From: Catenaria anguillulae PL171
Taxonomy: Eukaryota; Blastocladiomycota; Blastocladiomycetes; Blastocladiales; Catenariaceae
Direction: 5' to 3'
Length of the DNA stretch: 64,000 bases
Assembly (NCBI GenBank): GCA_002102555.1
Contig: MCFL01000014.1
Span: 1-64,000 of the forward strand
The translations under genes were made by a program, and so were the position numbers. The notes beneath the pieces are model-generated. The model ran no database searches and had not been told where the DNA came from. It saw nothing but the letters and a program-made list of their open reading frames with translations. Below, piece after piece: positions 1 to 11,444 of the stretch. Position 1 is the first letter of the stretch, and the number at the start of each line of letters is the position of its first letter.

Positions 1-3000
1 CAGTACAGGTAATGTGATGCCCAGTATGCGTTGAGAGAAAGGCCGTTGACTTGGTAGAATGCGAGGAACTTGCCGTGCTCGGCCATGGGAATCAAGATGA
101 ACATGGTGAAGAAGAGCCAAATGAGGACGCACATGAGCGCATTCATAAGCATTTCATCACGCATGGCAAATTGCAGGTCTGGAACAGTCATGTAGTCGCC
201 GAAAATGACCTCGTTGGGACCAACAAACGTGCGTGCAAGACTGTTCATGGTAGATGCAACCACATGTCGTACAGGGCCGTCCAGGAGCCACAGCCCCTCG
301 CCGCGGTAGCGCGCAACATCGGCAGTGGTCAATGGCCAGCTTGATTGGCTTGCGACAGGCCCGAGGCCGGGAAATGTGACTTGGTTGGTGAGAATCTCGC
401 TGGCGGTTGGACCCCAGTTGGTCATGGACGGTGAAACGCCAAGGTATCCACATTGCGCCGGTACGCCAACAGGTGAATCGGAACGACGGTACTGGAACAT
501 GGATCCGACAAACGGGTAAGGGGACGTTTCCCAATAGCGCAAATCAACGGACACTCGGTCTGGTTGCTGTTGCGGCAGCGAAAGTTGCTGAATGTCGAGG
601 GCGTAATCCGGATACGACCGTGCCATGCCAAACTCTGAATCGCCCACATCCCTGGCCAACGGCAACGGACCCACGTTCCGCGCAACAGCCAAACACGTTC
701 CCGGAAACACTTGCTGAGCCTCGACCAGATCCCTTGGCGCCCGCTGCGCCGTCGCATTCTGCAGCTCAAGCAATCCCTTTGTCCACTCGCTCATGGGTGT
801 GTCTCGAAAACTGAGCACACGTCCGCGCGACAAGATGGCTGGCGAAAAGTTGGCAATGCTGCCCTGGAAATTCACTGCACGTGCCATGGCCGCCATATCA
901 ACACGCTCGCCCAGAATGGGCATGGTCTGCTGCGACTCCATGGCCGTTCGAATCGGCTGTGGTGCTCGAACCCAGATGCGCGGAAAGGCACTGACGACAG
1001 AATGAAAACGGGTCTGCTTGATTGCGGCAAAGTCGGGCACGTTGCACAGGTTGGATGCGGAGGGTTTACAGATATTGAGTCGGTCCGTGACGCGCGACTT
1101 GTACAAGTTGATGTCGCATGAGGGAGCATTGTTTGTCGGGTCACGAAGCGTGTACGGCGAGCGCGGGCCAGATCCGTCGGATGCTGGTGGGCACACGTTG
1201 CTGGCACCGAGTGACACGAGCAGCGAGAGGCCGACCATGACGGCAATAAAGAGGAAGAGGAACAAGACATTGTGCTTGACTTGGCGAAGCTGAAGTTGCA
1301 AGTTCTTGCGCAACATGCCAAAGACTTGATGCAGCGTGAGGATAAAGAACCACTGATTCTCGTGCAGACGTGGCATATCCCCCATGACCAGCATGGCGGA
1401 TTCCGGCTCCCCACCGCCGCCACCTCCACGCTGCAACGTCAAGCCCGTACCCGCATGCATCTCTGTCCCCGGCTGCGGTGGCAAGTACGCCTCCAATGAC
1501 GTGTACAGCTCCCAATCCACCACAGGCGGTGTTTCCAAGAACCGAGCCAAGTGCGGGAAATCCACTCGCGACACGGTAATCAATGCGGTATTGCCCGACA
1601 AGACCTTGCATGACTTGTACAGGGCGCGCGGGAAGTGCGTCGCGGCGGCTTCTGGCTGCGGCATGGTGACGAGAATCTCAACGGCAGCTTGCTCGTGCCG
1701 CAACTCCATCAGGTTGCGATGCAAGACGACACGACCGCCGGGCGCGGCAAGCACCACGACCTCGTCGGCAAGGGCTTGAATCTCTTGCGATGAGTGACTT
1801 GTCATGAGAACAGCAACCCCGCGCGATTTCAACGAGGCTACAATTTCCCAGACGTGTCGGCGCTGCACAGGGTCCAAGCCGTTCGACACCTCGTCGAGCA
1901 CAACCAAATCTGGACTGCCAATCACGGCCGACAGAATCGACAAGCGGCGCCGCATTCCGCCAGAGAAGGTCGCAAGCGTTGCATCGGCCTTGTCACTCAA
2001 CGAAACGGTAGCAAGCATTGTGGCAATGTATCCGTCCATGGCGAGCCTCGGAACGCCGCGAAAGCGTGCCCACAGCCGTAAATGCTCGCGGCCCGTCAAG
2101 GATGGGATCACCACATCGGTTTGCGGACACACACCCATGGCAGACCGCGCCGCACGGGACCCGAGCGGGGCGCCAAAGACGTGGCCCGTGCCGCCGGTTG
2201 CATGTGCGCTGCCCATGAGTACATCAAGCAGAGTCGACTTGCCTACATGCGCACACACGGGAGGATGGATCGGACAGAGATGTGAGTCCACACTCGACGT
2301 ATGATGTACATTGCCAAAAAAACAGTTCCACGTACCAGCTCCATTGTGGCCCAACAATCCATGACACACACCCCTTGCCAACGTCATGCTCACCCCATCG
2401 AGCACCTTGACCTTCTTTGACCGTGTGCACACCCCTCCCGCGCCGGGAACCGGTACCATAAACGCCTGCTGAATGCTCTTCAACTCGACCTTGTCTTGTT
2501 TGCATTTGCTGGCACCTTGCCCACATACCATCCCCAATACGACGGCAACAACGGAAAGTACCACGGCTGCAACCATCGATGTGACCTGCCCGTGATCTGG
2601 TTCAAGTACCACGCAAGCACAAGCGCACCCGCTGCCAATATCCCGAGCCACATGAGCGTCGATCTTGGCGTTTCCGGAGAAAGACGCATGGCCGCAGCAA
2701 ACGAAAGCCGGTACACGTAGGTGTTGGTGAGCGCAAGCACGGGTTCCGCGACCGCATCGCCCGCAGCCGCCCCAGCAGCAGAATCTGCCCCAGTCGTGGC
2801 ACCTGCAGACCCAAGCACACTTGCTGTTGACCGCGCCAGTTCCAATGGTCCCTTCCACGTGTAATCCAACGCCACGCCCAAGCCCCTGCCCAAGTGGAAA
2901 AACGGCAACAAAGCCAGCACGTAAAACAACTTGCCCTCGAGACCCTTTGCGCCGGGGGCAAACCTGTCCCACCACGGAACCACGGTCGGCGACACATAGA

Positions 3001-6000
3001 GCTGATTCAAGTCGGTCAAGCTGAGAATAAACAAGAGCAACGCAGCGAGCGCCATGGACATGACGGTAATCACGGATGTGGTATACGGTGAGCCCGAACA
3101 CGCAACGGCCACGAGCGAGCCGACAAGCGTGATGCCAATGCCGTAAAGGAACATGACGAGAAACAAGTATCCCGGATCGGTCATGTTGATGGGCGGATAA
3201 TCAGCGACGTGGCGGGAATCAGTGCAATCCCCGCGGCGACTCCGTTGACAGCAAGCGTCATGGCCAGCACAGACACCCAATATGCCGATTCAAACAAGTT
3301 CATTTGCCGCAACGTGCCCAGCATGCCTTCAAACTTGTCTTGCGCGAGCACATTGACCAGGACGAGCATGGCGGGAAACCCGCCAATAGCCAGCAACACA
3401 CCCATGACGATATTGGACGCGTAATGCGACAAGATGACAAGCTGGTTGCGCTGCGTCGTGAGCTGATTCGACAAGCCTGGATTGCGCGCACCCGCCGATC
3501 CGTCGTCATCTGGGCCGAGCGACATGCCATTGTTGATGACGGTTCCATTTGCCGCACCCGCATAGACCAGTCCTTGACTGTATCGGGCACGGCGAGCTTG
3601 GGAAATGTGGCCACGGACAAGTCAACTTGGACGTTCTTGTTGCCGGACCGCACACGAATAATGGCCACGTCGAGCAGTTTCTTGAACGCCAGCATGGTCC
3701 CCTTGGTCAGCGCATAGTCCCTTGGGATCTGCGTGTCGTAGTAGGTCCCCACGGGATTCCCATTGCCTTCGCCCAGCGTGTACCATGTGCCATTGAGCCT
3801 AGCCACGGCCGCCAGGGGATCTGGCGCCAGCCGCCGCATCTGCCGCTGCGCCAAACGTGTTAAACTGCACAACATAATGCCTTGGCCGCCGCTGCAACGC
3901 TCGGTTCCGAGCATAGTAGTCACTCAACATGTCGCAGGCGTGGCAAACCCCCACACGTCCTTACCCACCTTGATGCCGGCCATGCTGGCCACCTCTGCCA
4001 TGACTGCGGCATGATACCCATCGTTTGGGGCATACGACACCGCAATCCGACAATGCAACCCGCAGGTGGACACTCTGGCAACTCGACCGCAAACGGCCTC
4101 GATCCATTCAACCCTGCCGCGCTCGGAAACACGGCCTTGGACAGCGTCTCTGAGAGAAACCGGAACGCCACGGCCGACAGCCACACGGCGAGCGCGGGGC
4201 CCAGCACGGCCAGCAGCAGCAAGATGGGTGTGCCGCGCATCATGACGAGAGCGTGCTTTCTCACGAGCGCATCGAGTTGCATCCACCATGCGAGCAATGG
4301 GTTTTGGTTCAAGGGCGGCGGCTTGTAGGCGACAAACGATTGGCGCGCGGCCGAGCGCGCGGGTCGGCGGATCGTTCTGGCTACAATGCCGGCGGCACGC
4401 AACGATTCGCGCAGGGACGACAGGGCTGCGGCCGCGGCCGTGGATGCGGACCGCCGGTGGCCCGGCGGGTGCGGTATGCCGCCTGGGTGCAGATTGGGCG
4501 TGGTACCTGCGGCATGCGAGGACGTGGCTTCGGAAGGTCTGCGCGAGTGTGAAGGGGAAGCCAAATTGGACATTGCACCAGACAGTTGGTTGAGGATGCG
4601 GCGCGCGGTCGAGGGCGTGCGACTGTCACGTAACCCGCCCGACGAGGCAGACGGGTCGTCGGGAAAGTGTGGTCTTCGCCCGCCAAAAACGCGTTGAATG
4701 AGCCAATGCCACCGACGCTGCGTTGGACGAGTGCCCGTGCCCGTGTCCGTGATGGGCGCGACCGGCGTGCAGCAGAGAGTAGTCATGGTCGGCAGTCGAT
4801 GGACGAAGGCGCCCGCAGGCGAGTTGGAGGTCGGTGGATACGATGCATTTGGGTCGAGTGCCAGTGGGGACGAAGTCGCAGGTTCGGTCGGCTGGCGTCT
4901 GGCTGCGGCACTACCACCCGGAGCTGGGAGGAAAGAGTCGCGAATGGCGCGCATTGCGGCGCTGGGTGGTGCCCATGAGCGTGAATGAGCGTGACCACGA
5001 GGTGAGTTGGAAGACGTTGAGAAGGTGATAGAAGTGGTGTGGCGGAGGATGGGGTGGCGACGAGCCAGAGAGGCCGTGGGTGGGGGGGAGATAAGGGCGA
5101 TTCTGGATTGTTCCGAGCAAGGGTTTCGTGACGCTGTCCGATTCGGCTTGAGCCCCTATTGTTGGAGATTGAACTGCAGTGGTCGGTGACAAGGAATCCA
5201 CACACCATGGTCGCGATGCCGCGAGCAAACTTGTTGAGACACGGCGAAGGGACAGTGATTGGCGGTGGTCGTGGCCAGCTCCATGATTGGACTTGCGATC
5301 GCGCGCCGACATTTGCGAGCCAGCAGACGGTTGGCCGCCAATGAGCGTTGTAGATACGTCATAGGATACTGAGCTTGACGCGTCATGATTGGTATTGTTG
5401 GTACGTGGTGTCGGAGTCGCAGGCGGATGCAAGGTTGTACGAGGGGAGTCGGTTAGGTCTGGCGATGAAATGTGGTAGAGCGGGCGGTGCATGAGGCCGG
5501 CAGTCGGCGTGGTTGGTAGTCCAGCATTGGATCGTGTCGAGGCCGGTGTGCCTGTGCGCCGAGGCAAGCTGCCAGAGCCCGTTGATGTGATTGATGTGGA
5601 GGGAGCCAGCGGTGCCGTCATTGGTATATGGCGGAAACGGTCGGCATATCCTAGAAAAAATCAACGAAAAAAAAAGTGAGTTGTCGAATGTTTTGCAGTC
5701 GAGGCAGCCGCACAAGGTATGGGTTTCGTACCCATTCTTTGTCTTGCGTTTCGCGCTGGGTCTCGTTTCCGCTGCCCATGGCACGTGTCAGCATGGCCGT
5801 TGACGGCCGCGACGCATCGGAAATGTCAATACCATCGCCACCGGCACCCGCAGTCGCGGATTGAAACGACTGAAATGGGGATGGACTCAGGGCAGACACC
5901 GTGGCAGCTACGAGCGAGTGTGCCGATGGTTGCGACTCGAAAGACGGGCCACCCGGCCGCGCGGCGGGACCTGTTGAATGGGATTGTGCTTGAGCTTGCA

Positions 6001-6184
6001 TGGAATCAATAGACTGGAGGTGCGACTGGAGCCGGCCAATCAGGTCGTTTCGGGTGCCACGGCCATGGGTGTCAAGATTGTTCAGCTTGTCGGTGGTAGG
6101 CGTTGAACGGTCGTCCGCGGCCACAGCCGGTCCAGGGCCGGCGCCAGTTTCATGCGTGATATGCTGGGTTTGACGGTCCGACAT
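1..6184 (-). CDS. ABCA-type ABC transporter (partial, runs off left edge)
   Basis: Full-size ABCA-like transporter; the family moves lipids across membranes. Reading downward from the ATG at 6184: a long Ser/Thr/Pro-rich, probably cytosolic N-terminus (6184 to about 4300); a first membrane helix near 4230 (core ILLLLAVLGPALAVWL); a luminal segment; a helix bundle (3450-2550); nucleotide-binding domain 1; then a second membrane half that is still open at base 1. In the NBD, Walker A GHNGAGKST is split by a 93-bp intron (2243-2335), the signature is FSGGMRRRLS, Walker B ends LVVLDEV with the catalytic Glu present (Val replaces the usual Pro), and the H-loop is TSHS. A first intron probably lies near 5650-5740. 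From 2242 to 1 the frame is uninterrupted. Upstream it breaks near 5085 (C7 run), 4060, 3935, 3577, 3192 and 2493, mostly single-base losses. NBD2 lies outside the window. Family assignment is firm; substrate unknown. Confidence 0.85.
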
Positions 6185-6875
6185 GTGGTGACGTTACAAC
6201 TTAATTTTCTGTTGAAGGAGAAGCACAGCTTCTCATGGAAACCCTGACCCCGCAACGATGATGGGCGGAGATGGTTCGTGGCTGAACGTCTTGACGCGAG
6301 TGGTGGAGCCGAGGCGCACGGCAGTCTTGAGAGAATCCGATGGTGTAGTTGGTGCTTTGACGTGGATTGCTGAGGGTATGGTGCGCCCAAGCGCTGGTCT
6401 TTGGTATGGTGCATTCATCCGTCATTTCAATACAATGTTCCCAAAGTCTTTCACGCTTGTTATTAATACAGTCCTCACTGAACCACTGGCAAGCAAGCGC
6501 GACTCTGCGGGCAACGCGATCATTTTCCGGCCGTCGGTGCCTGGAGCAATGCAACTGAAAGAGGTAGCCGCAACCCGCTTCACACTGTCTTTGGTACCAC
6601 TTGGCACTCGCCAGCCAAGCCATTGCCATATCCCAGTTTGATGCGTGGCCACCATGTAATCCGTTGGCAGCACCCGTCCGTACCTACCCAACAGGTCGCA
6701 GGTGTTGGTGGTTGTTGAGGTCATGACTCCAAGCACAGCCACAATAATCGGGTATGGTATATCGTCATTCACTGTAAATAGAACATTCAACAGGCTGTCC
6801 ATCGAAAATATTACACTCTGCACGCACGCGCTTCGGGGCGGGCACACGCACAAGCACACCCTCAACGAGCACAAA
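6185..6875. other. Intergenic, 5' region of the ABC transporter gene
   Basis: About 690 bases between the ABC transporter start and the 3' end of the acidic orphan gene. Open frames on both strands overlap one another, show no family resemblance and have no clear splice structure. I see nothing else supportable here. Confidence 0.5.
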
Positions 6876-7967
6876 TCAATCGTCCAAATCCATCGCTTCG
6901 ACATCGCCCAAAACCTCCTCCAACAAGGGCGACTCGGCCTGCGCCATCCCACTGGCTTCATCCTGATCCATGTCCTCATCTTGGTCTTGTTCGTCTTCCA
7001 TCAGCACTGGCACTCCCTTGGCCACCTGAATCTTGACCTCGCCCTCATCTTGCCAATCGTCGGGCAACTCTTCAATCTTTCCCCTCAGCATTCCACGGGT
7101 CGCCTTGTTCTTGATCTCTTCCTCCTCGTCGCCTTCTTCTTCTTCTTCTTCTTCCTCATCCACACTTGCCATGGGCAACGGCAACGGCATCAAAAACCGC
7201 CCAGGCACAGGCAACCCTTGCGCCAGCGTCCTCGCCAAGTAAGCCAACGCTGCGGGACTTGCAAGCACGTGCGCGGGCAGCTGGTCGCCCAGCCTGTCGC
7301 GTAACGATTCGACCAGCGTGTCGTCAATAATGAACCCAGACGCACGGCGTGGTGGGCGAAACAGTGTCAGTTGCAAGTTTTGGGCCTTGTTTGCGTCTGC
7401 GCGACGGGTTGCAGCAAGCGCAGATGCGCGTGGGGACGTGGATTGCGACGTGCGGCGGGCCTTGATGGGTGGGGAAAGTGGACGTGGCGACGATGATGGG
7501 GCATCCATGTCGAGGTCCATCTCGTCGGCCGCATCCAAGTTGTTCTGGTCGTCGTCCATTAGCACATCCAGGCCCATGGTATACTCGGGCAAATCTGCTT
7601 GGTCCGCCGACCGCTTTCGCGTCATGACTGGCGCGAGCGTGGAAGGAGCAGGCGCGGACGCTCGTGGGTCAATGGACATACGCTCCAAGTTGGCCGTGAC
7701 TACATCTTCGGTTGCGCGCCGCTTTGTTAGTCGTGCGCGCGCAATGTCTGCATCCACCGCGCCAGATGGAAGGTCGTTGGAAGCGTGGCGTTTGAGGTTT
7801 GGGCGAGCGAGGCGTGCGGACGTGTGTGTGGCGGGCAGGTGGCTTGGCCAGACGGCGGCGGCGGGTGACGAGGTGGCAGAGGGCATGGCAGCGGGGAAGG
7901 ACAAGTTGGACGACGGGCTCATGGACATGTTGAGGTTGGGGTGCATGGGAATGGCGAGAGCAGACAT
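6876..7967 (-). CDS. Acidic low-complexity orphan protein
   Basis: Single uninterrupted frame of 363 residues from the ATG at 7967 (MSALAIPMHPNLN). The longer frame to 8024 would need a TTG start. The N-terminal half is Ser/Ala/Pro-rich with basic patches (LTKRRATED, MTRKRSADQ) that could be nuclear signals. A more ordered block follows, LFRPPRRASGFIIDDTL and then LPAHVLASPAALAYLART. The tail is very acidic: a run of Glu encoded by a GAA/GAG tract at about 7125-7160, and an Asp-rich end, MDLDD. Composition suggests a nuclear or chromatin-associated protein, but that is only inference. It shares a roughly 500-bp divergent promoter region with RPT3. No family recognised. Confidence 0.7.
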   Translation of the reverse strand: MSALAIPMHPNLNMSMSPSSNLSFPAAMPSATSSPAAAVWPSHLPATHTSARLARPNLKRHASNDLPSGAVDADIARARLTKRRATEDVVTANLERMSIDPRASAPAPSTLAPVMTRKRSADQADLPEYTMGLDVLMDDDQNNLDAADEMDLDMDAPSSSPRPLSPPIKARRTSQSTSPRASALAATRRADANKAQNLQLTLFRPPRRASGFIIDDTLVESLRDRLGDQLPAHVLASPAALAYLARTLAQGLPVPGRFLMPLPLPMASVDEEEEEEEEGDEEEEIKNKATRGMLRGKIEELPDDWQDEGEVKIQVAKGVPVLMEDEQDQDEDMDQDEASGMAQAESPLLEEVLGDVEAMDLDD

Positions 7968-8472
7968 GATTGGAGCTGGAGGGGCGTGCGTGTACGGTTG
8001 GGGGTATTGAGATGATATGTACAAAATTGGACAATGAGTGGAGGGAAAATCCGCTAGCGCCTATGATTTCATGATTTCTCGTCAAAGGGCATAGCGTTTG
8101 CATCTCACCAGAGTGGGGGAGGTGCAGCCTTTTCAGCTCCAACGAGCTCATGTCGGTATGTACGCCCATGAAAGGAACCTTGCCGAACCTTTGCGCACGT
8201 GACGCGTCAGAACAGACTCGGTGCGAACCAGTGCGAACATTCCATTCCGCGGGTCTCCGATCTGACAATCCGATCTGGCTCATGCCTGGTCCACCGATTG
8301 CCTTATGGGATCGACAGTGCCGATCATGAAAAGATCGAGTTCGACGCGCCGCGGCACCCGACTGTACTGTGAGGATCAAAACAGAAAATTTCGCTCATGC
8401 ATCGCAGCCTGAATCCATTCGGATCACTATCAAACCCACTGCATTTCTACAAACACTCCACGCGACACCACC
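7968..8472. promoter_or_regulatory. Divergent intergenic region, acidic orphan / RPT3
   Basis: About 505 bases between two divergent start codons (7967 minus, 8473 plus). It must hold both promoters. I see no yeast-type proteasome control element and no strong TATA box. Confidence 0.4.
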
Positions 8473-9869
8473 ATGGATGAAATTGGCATTGTTGACACGC
8501 CCGTGCGTTCCCGCCCGACCCCACTCGTCAGTCACACCTGATCCATCCAACTCATTCTCTCTCTTGCGTGCTTGCGTGTGTGTGCGCCTTGCCAGACGTC
8601 TCCGGGCCCGACCAACGCCTCGTCCAACCCGCTCAAGGACATTTCGGACGCAGATCTCTACACCAAGCTCAAGAAGCTCGAACGCCACCTCGAATTCCTC
8701 GCCCTGCAGGAAGAGTACATCAAGGACGAGCAAAAGAACTTGAAACGCGAACTGCTGCGTGCCCAGGAGGAAGTCAAGCGCATCAAGGCCGTGCCGCTCG
8801 TCATAGGCCAGTTCCTGGAAGCCATTGACGCCACCACGGGCATTGTCGGGTCCACCACGGGCTCAAACTACCTCGTGCGCATTCTGTCCACCATTGACCG
8901 CGAGTTGCTCAAGCCGTCCACAACCGTTGCCCTGCATCGCCACTCGAATGCGCTCGTCGAGGTGTTGCCGCCCGAGGCCGATTCGTCCATTCAGATGTTG
9001 CAGGCCACTGAGAAGCCCGATGTGACCTACTCGGACGTGGGTGGCCTCGATATCCAAAAGCAAGAGATTCGCGAGGCCGTGGAGCTGCCATTGACCCACT
9101 TTGACCTGTACAAGCAAATCGGCATCGACCCCCCGCGCGGCGTACTACTGTTTGGCCCGCCCGGTACGGGCAAAACCATGCTGGTCAAGGCTGTGGCCAA
9201 CCACACCACGGCCTCGTTTATTCGCGTGGTCGGGTCCGAGTTTGTCCAAAAGTACTTGGGTGAAGGGCCGCGCATGGTCCGCGACGTGTTCCGCCTGGCG
9301 CGCGAAAACTCGCCGTGTATCATCTTTATCGACGAGGTGGATGCCATTGCCACCAAGCGATTCGATGCCCAGACGGGTGCCGATCGTGAAGTGCAGCGCA
9401 TTTTGCTCGAGTTGCTGAACCAGATGGACGGCTTTGATCAACGAGTAACGTCAAGGTCATCATGGCCACCAACCGCGCCGATACCATTGATCCCGCCTTG
9501 TTGCGGCCCGGTCGGTTGGATCGCAAGGTCGAGTTCCCAATGCCCGATCGCAGGCAGAAGCGCTTGATTTTCCAGACCATCACTGCAAAGATGAACTTGA
9601 GCGATGAGGTCGACTTGGAGGATTGTACGTTGATGTCCACTCATGGCTGTTCCTCGCAATCGGACCTTCACTCACATATCCTTGATTTTTTCCCTGCAGT
9701 CGTCTCGCGCCCCGACAAGCTCAGTGGTGCCGAAATTGCGGCCATTTGCCAAGAGGCAGGCATGCACGCCGTGCGCAAGAACCGCTACGTCATCTTGTCC
9801 AAGGATATCGAGAAGGGTTACAAGGCCAATGTCAAGAAGACGGACAATGAGTTTGAGTTTTACAAGTAA
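8473..9869 (+). CDS. RPT3: 26S proteasome regulatory ATPase Rpt3
   Basis: AAA ATPase of the 19S base (human PSMC4), which unfolds and threads ubiquitinated substrates. Three exons: 8473-8502 ([10 protein letters not shown]), 8596-9624, 9700-9869; introns of 93 bp (GTGCGT donor) and 75 bp. About 409 residues versus 418 in human. N-terminal coiled coil with [15 protein letters not shown], an OB-type region, Walker A GPPGTGKT (9154-9177), Walker [10 protein letters not shown], arginine-finger region RPGRLDRK, and the C-terminal HbYX motif EFYK that docks into the 20S ring. The start is set by MDEIG, matching MEEIG of animal orthologues. The frame breaks once, at 9440-9441: DGFDQ should continue [14 protein letters not shown], which needs one more A in the run of two. 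In such an essential gene this argues for sequence error. Confidence 0.95.
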
Positions 9870-10205
9870 GGCCTTGGGTTTGAAAACATCTCATTGTCAC
9901 GTCGGATTGGTGGAGTTGCCATTGTCCTTTACGTGTGTCCGATTGCGTTCTTGTCGATGCCGTTGTATATCCCAAAACATGTGTTCTTCTGGCCGTCGCG
10001 GCGCACGAGGAGCTGAGCCCAGGCACTGTTGACTGGCGTATTGGCCACACACGTGAGACAACCAAACCCGATCGCGGAAAACATTTTGCCTCATTGATGC
10101 GTCCCTCAAGTCCACATATATTCGTCGCTGCGTTCCTATACATAAATAAACGCCAACGCTGCCCCTCACACAACGCTAGCAAAGTGAGCGAGCTCCAGTG
10201 TGCTC

Positions 10206-11283
10206 ATGACAACCGAGCGCCACCATGATCATTCCCATCCCACCCCCACCATCACCGTGCCGCCTGCCCCGACAGCGGGTCCTGCGCCGCCGACCTCGAC
10301 TTCAGCCAAGCACAATCTCGTCTGTGACGGCGACTCGTACGTCTACATCCCACAATTGACCAATGCGGCCGTCACGGTCGTCGCCTCAACCGATCCGGCA
10401 ACCCTCTTCCACACCTTCATGCCCTGGGCGTCCCTCGAAACACAAGACCAAGCTAACGGCCCTCTTCATTTCATTTCGCGTGCAGCCTGTGGACTGTGTG
10501 CCGACTTTATCCGCTACCCCTTCCATGGTTTCTGCAGTAAGTCTTGGTCGCCAACCGACTTGGTGATTGTTTACTGCTCGCTTGATTCGGACCCGGCGCT
10601 CATTGCATCCAATGTCGCACGCATGTACAACGCGCTGGCAGCCGCTCCAATTGTCGATCCAAGCCAGCGTTGCGGCTGAATCGCTGCTGTACTTTGACTC
10701 GGCACCATCCTCGCAGGTGTACGGCACGCTGCGCATGTCGACCTGTCCCAGACCTTGCTGTGGTACCTACTCGTGTTCGAATCGGAATCCGGCGTACCCG
10801 TCACGGCCGAGGGCGTAGCTTGCGCTCGGCGCAATCCGACCAAGTGTCTTGACATGTGGATGCGAGGGCCAGTCCCGACGGTTCGAGAAAGTGGGATGGG
10901 TCTCGTTGGCGGCCGTGTGTCGTGGGCCGAACTGGTCGATGGATCTCGTACACGAAGCGTTGCTCATCTTCGTCCGATTGTCATGATGATTGCTGTCGGT
11001 CAAAGTGCTCGCGGACCCAAGTTTCACTCATGGTGCTGCCTGTCGCCAACAAAGTGGACGAGTGAAAGGAGGCCATACCGCCGCGAACACTCTCGACGTC
11101 CATGTTCACGGATCTTTGGTCCTTGTACAGGCGCTCGGCATGAATGCAGAGGCAATCAAGACGCTCGGATATGAGGTGCGGGTGTTCCTCCGCGATACAG
11201 GTGCAAATGTGCCTGCATTCAACGCGTTCATGGCGATTATGGAGCAGAGATGGAGCCAGATGAGTGGGTGGTGGATGCCGTGA
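10206..11283 (+). CDS. Unidentified spliced gene
   Basis: Coding-looking segments in several frames from the ATG at 10206 (MTTERHHDHSHPTP) to a stop at 11283. Recognisable stretches are GDSYVYIPQLTNAAVTVV, SPTDLVIVYCSLDSDP, LLYFDSAPSSQVYGTLR followed in another frame by SQTLLWYLLVFESESGV, and a C-terminal part LGYEVRVFLRDTGANVPAFN. Changes of frame imply introns and/or missing bases, and I could not fix the exon borders. The last stretch weakly recalls the RidA (YjgF) fold, a resemblance too weak to name. It lies downstream of RPT3 in the same direction and is convergent with the membrane protein gene that follows. Confidence 0.45.
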
Positions 11284-11444
11284 TCCGACGCCGCTTGTCG
11301 TTACTCAGATGGTTTGCTTTGCTGCTGCACATGGCTGCACTCAGGGACATGGATAGAAGTAAGGACTGAAAAGGCAATGCATGTTGTGGTATTAATGCGA
11401 TGACACATTACTTCCGCCCTCGCCTTGCGACACACTCGCCGTTC

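Noticed and set aside
6258-6641. 127-codon plus-strand frame between the ABC gene and the acidic orphan
   Set aside because: An equally long frame lies on the opposite strand, and neither shows domain features or conserved motifs.
7318-8010. 230-codon plus-strand frame opposite the acidic orphan
   Set aside because: It is the antisense shadow of the minus-strand coding sequence, whose composition and acidic tail look like real protein.
9420-9460. Programmed ribosomal frameshifting in RPT3
   Set aside because: No slippery heptamer or stimulatory structure is apparent, and the same one-base loss recurs at unrelated homopolymers in many genes.
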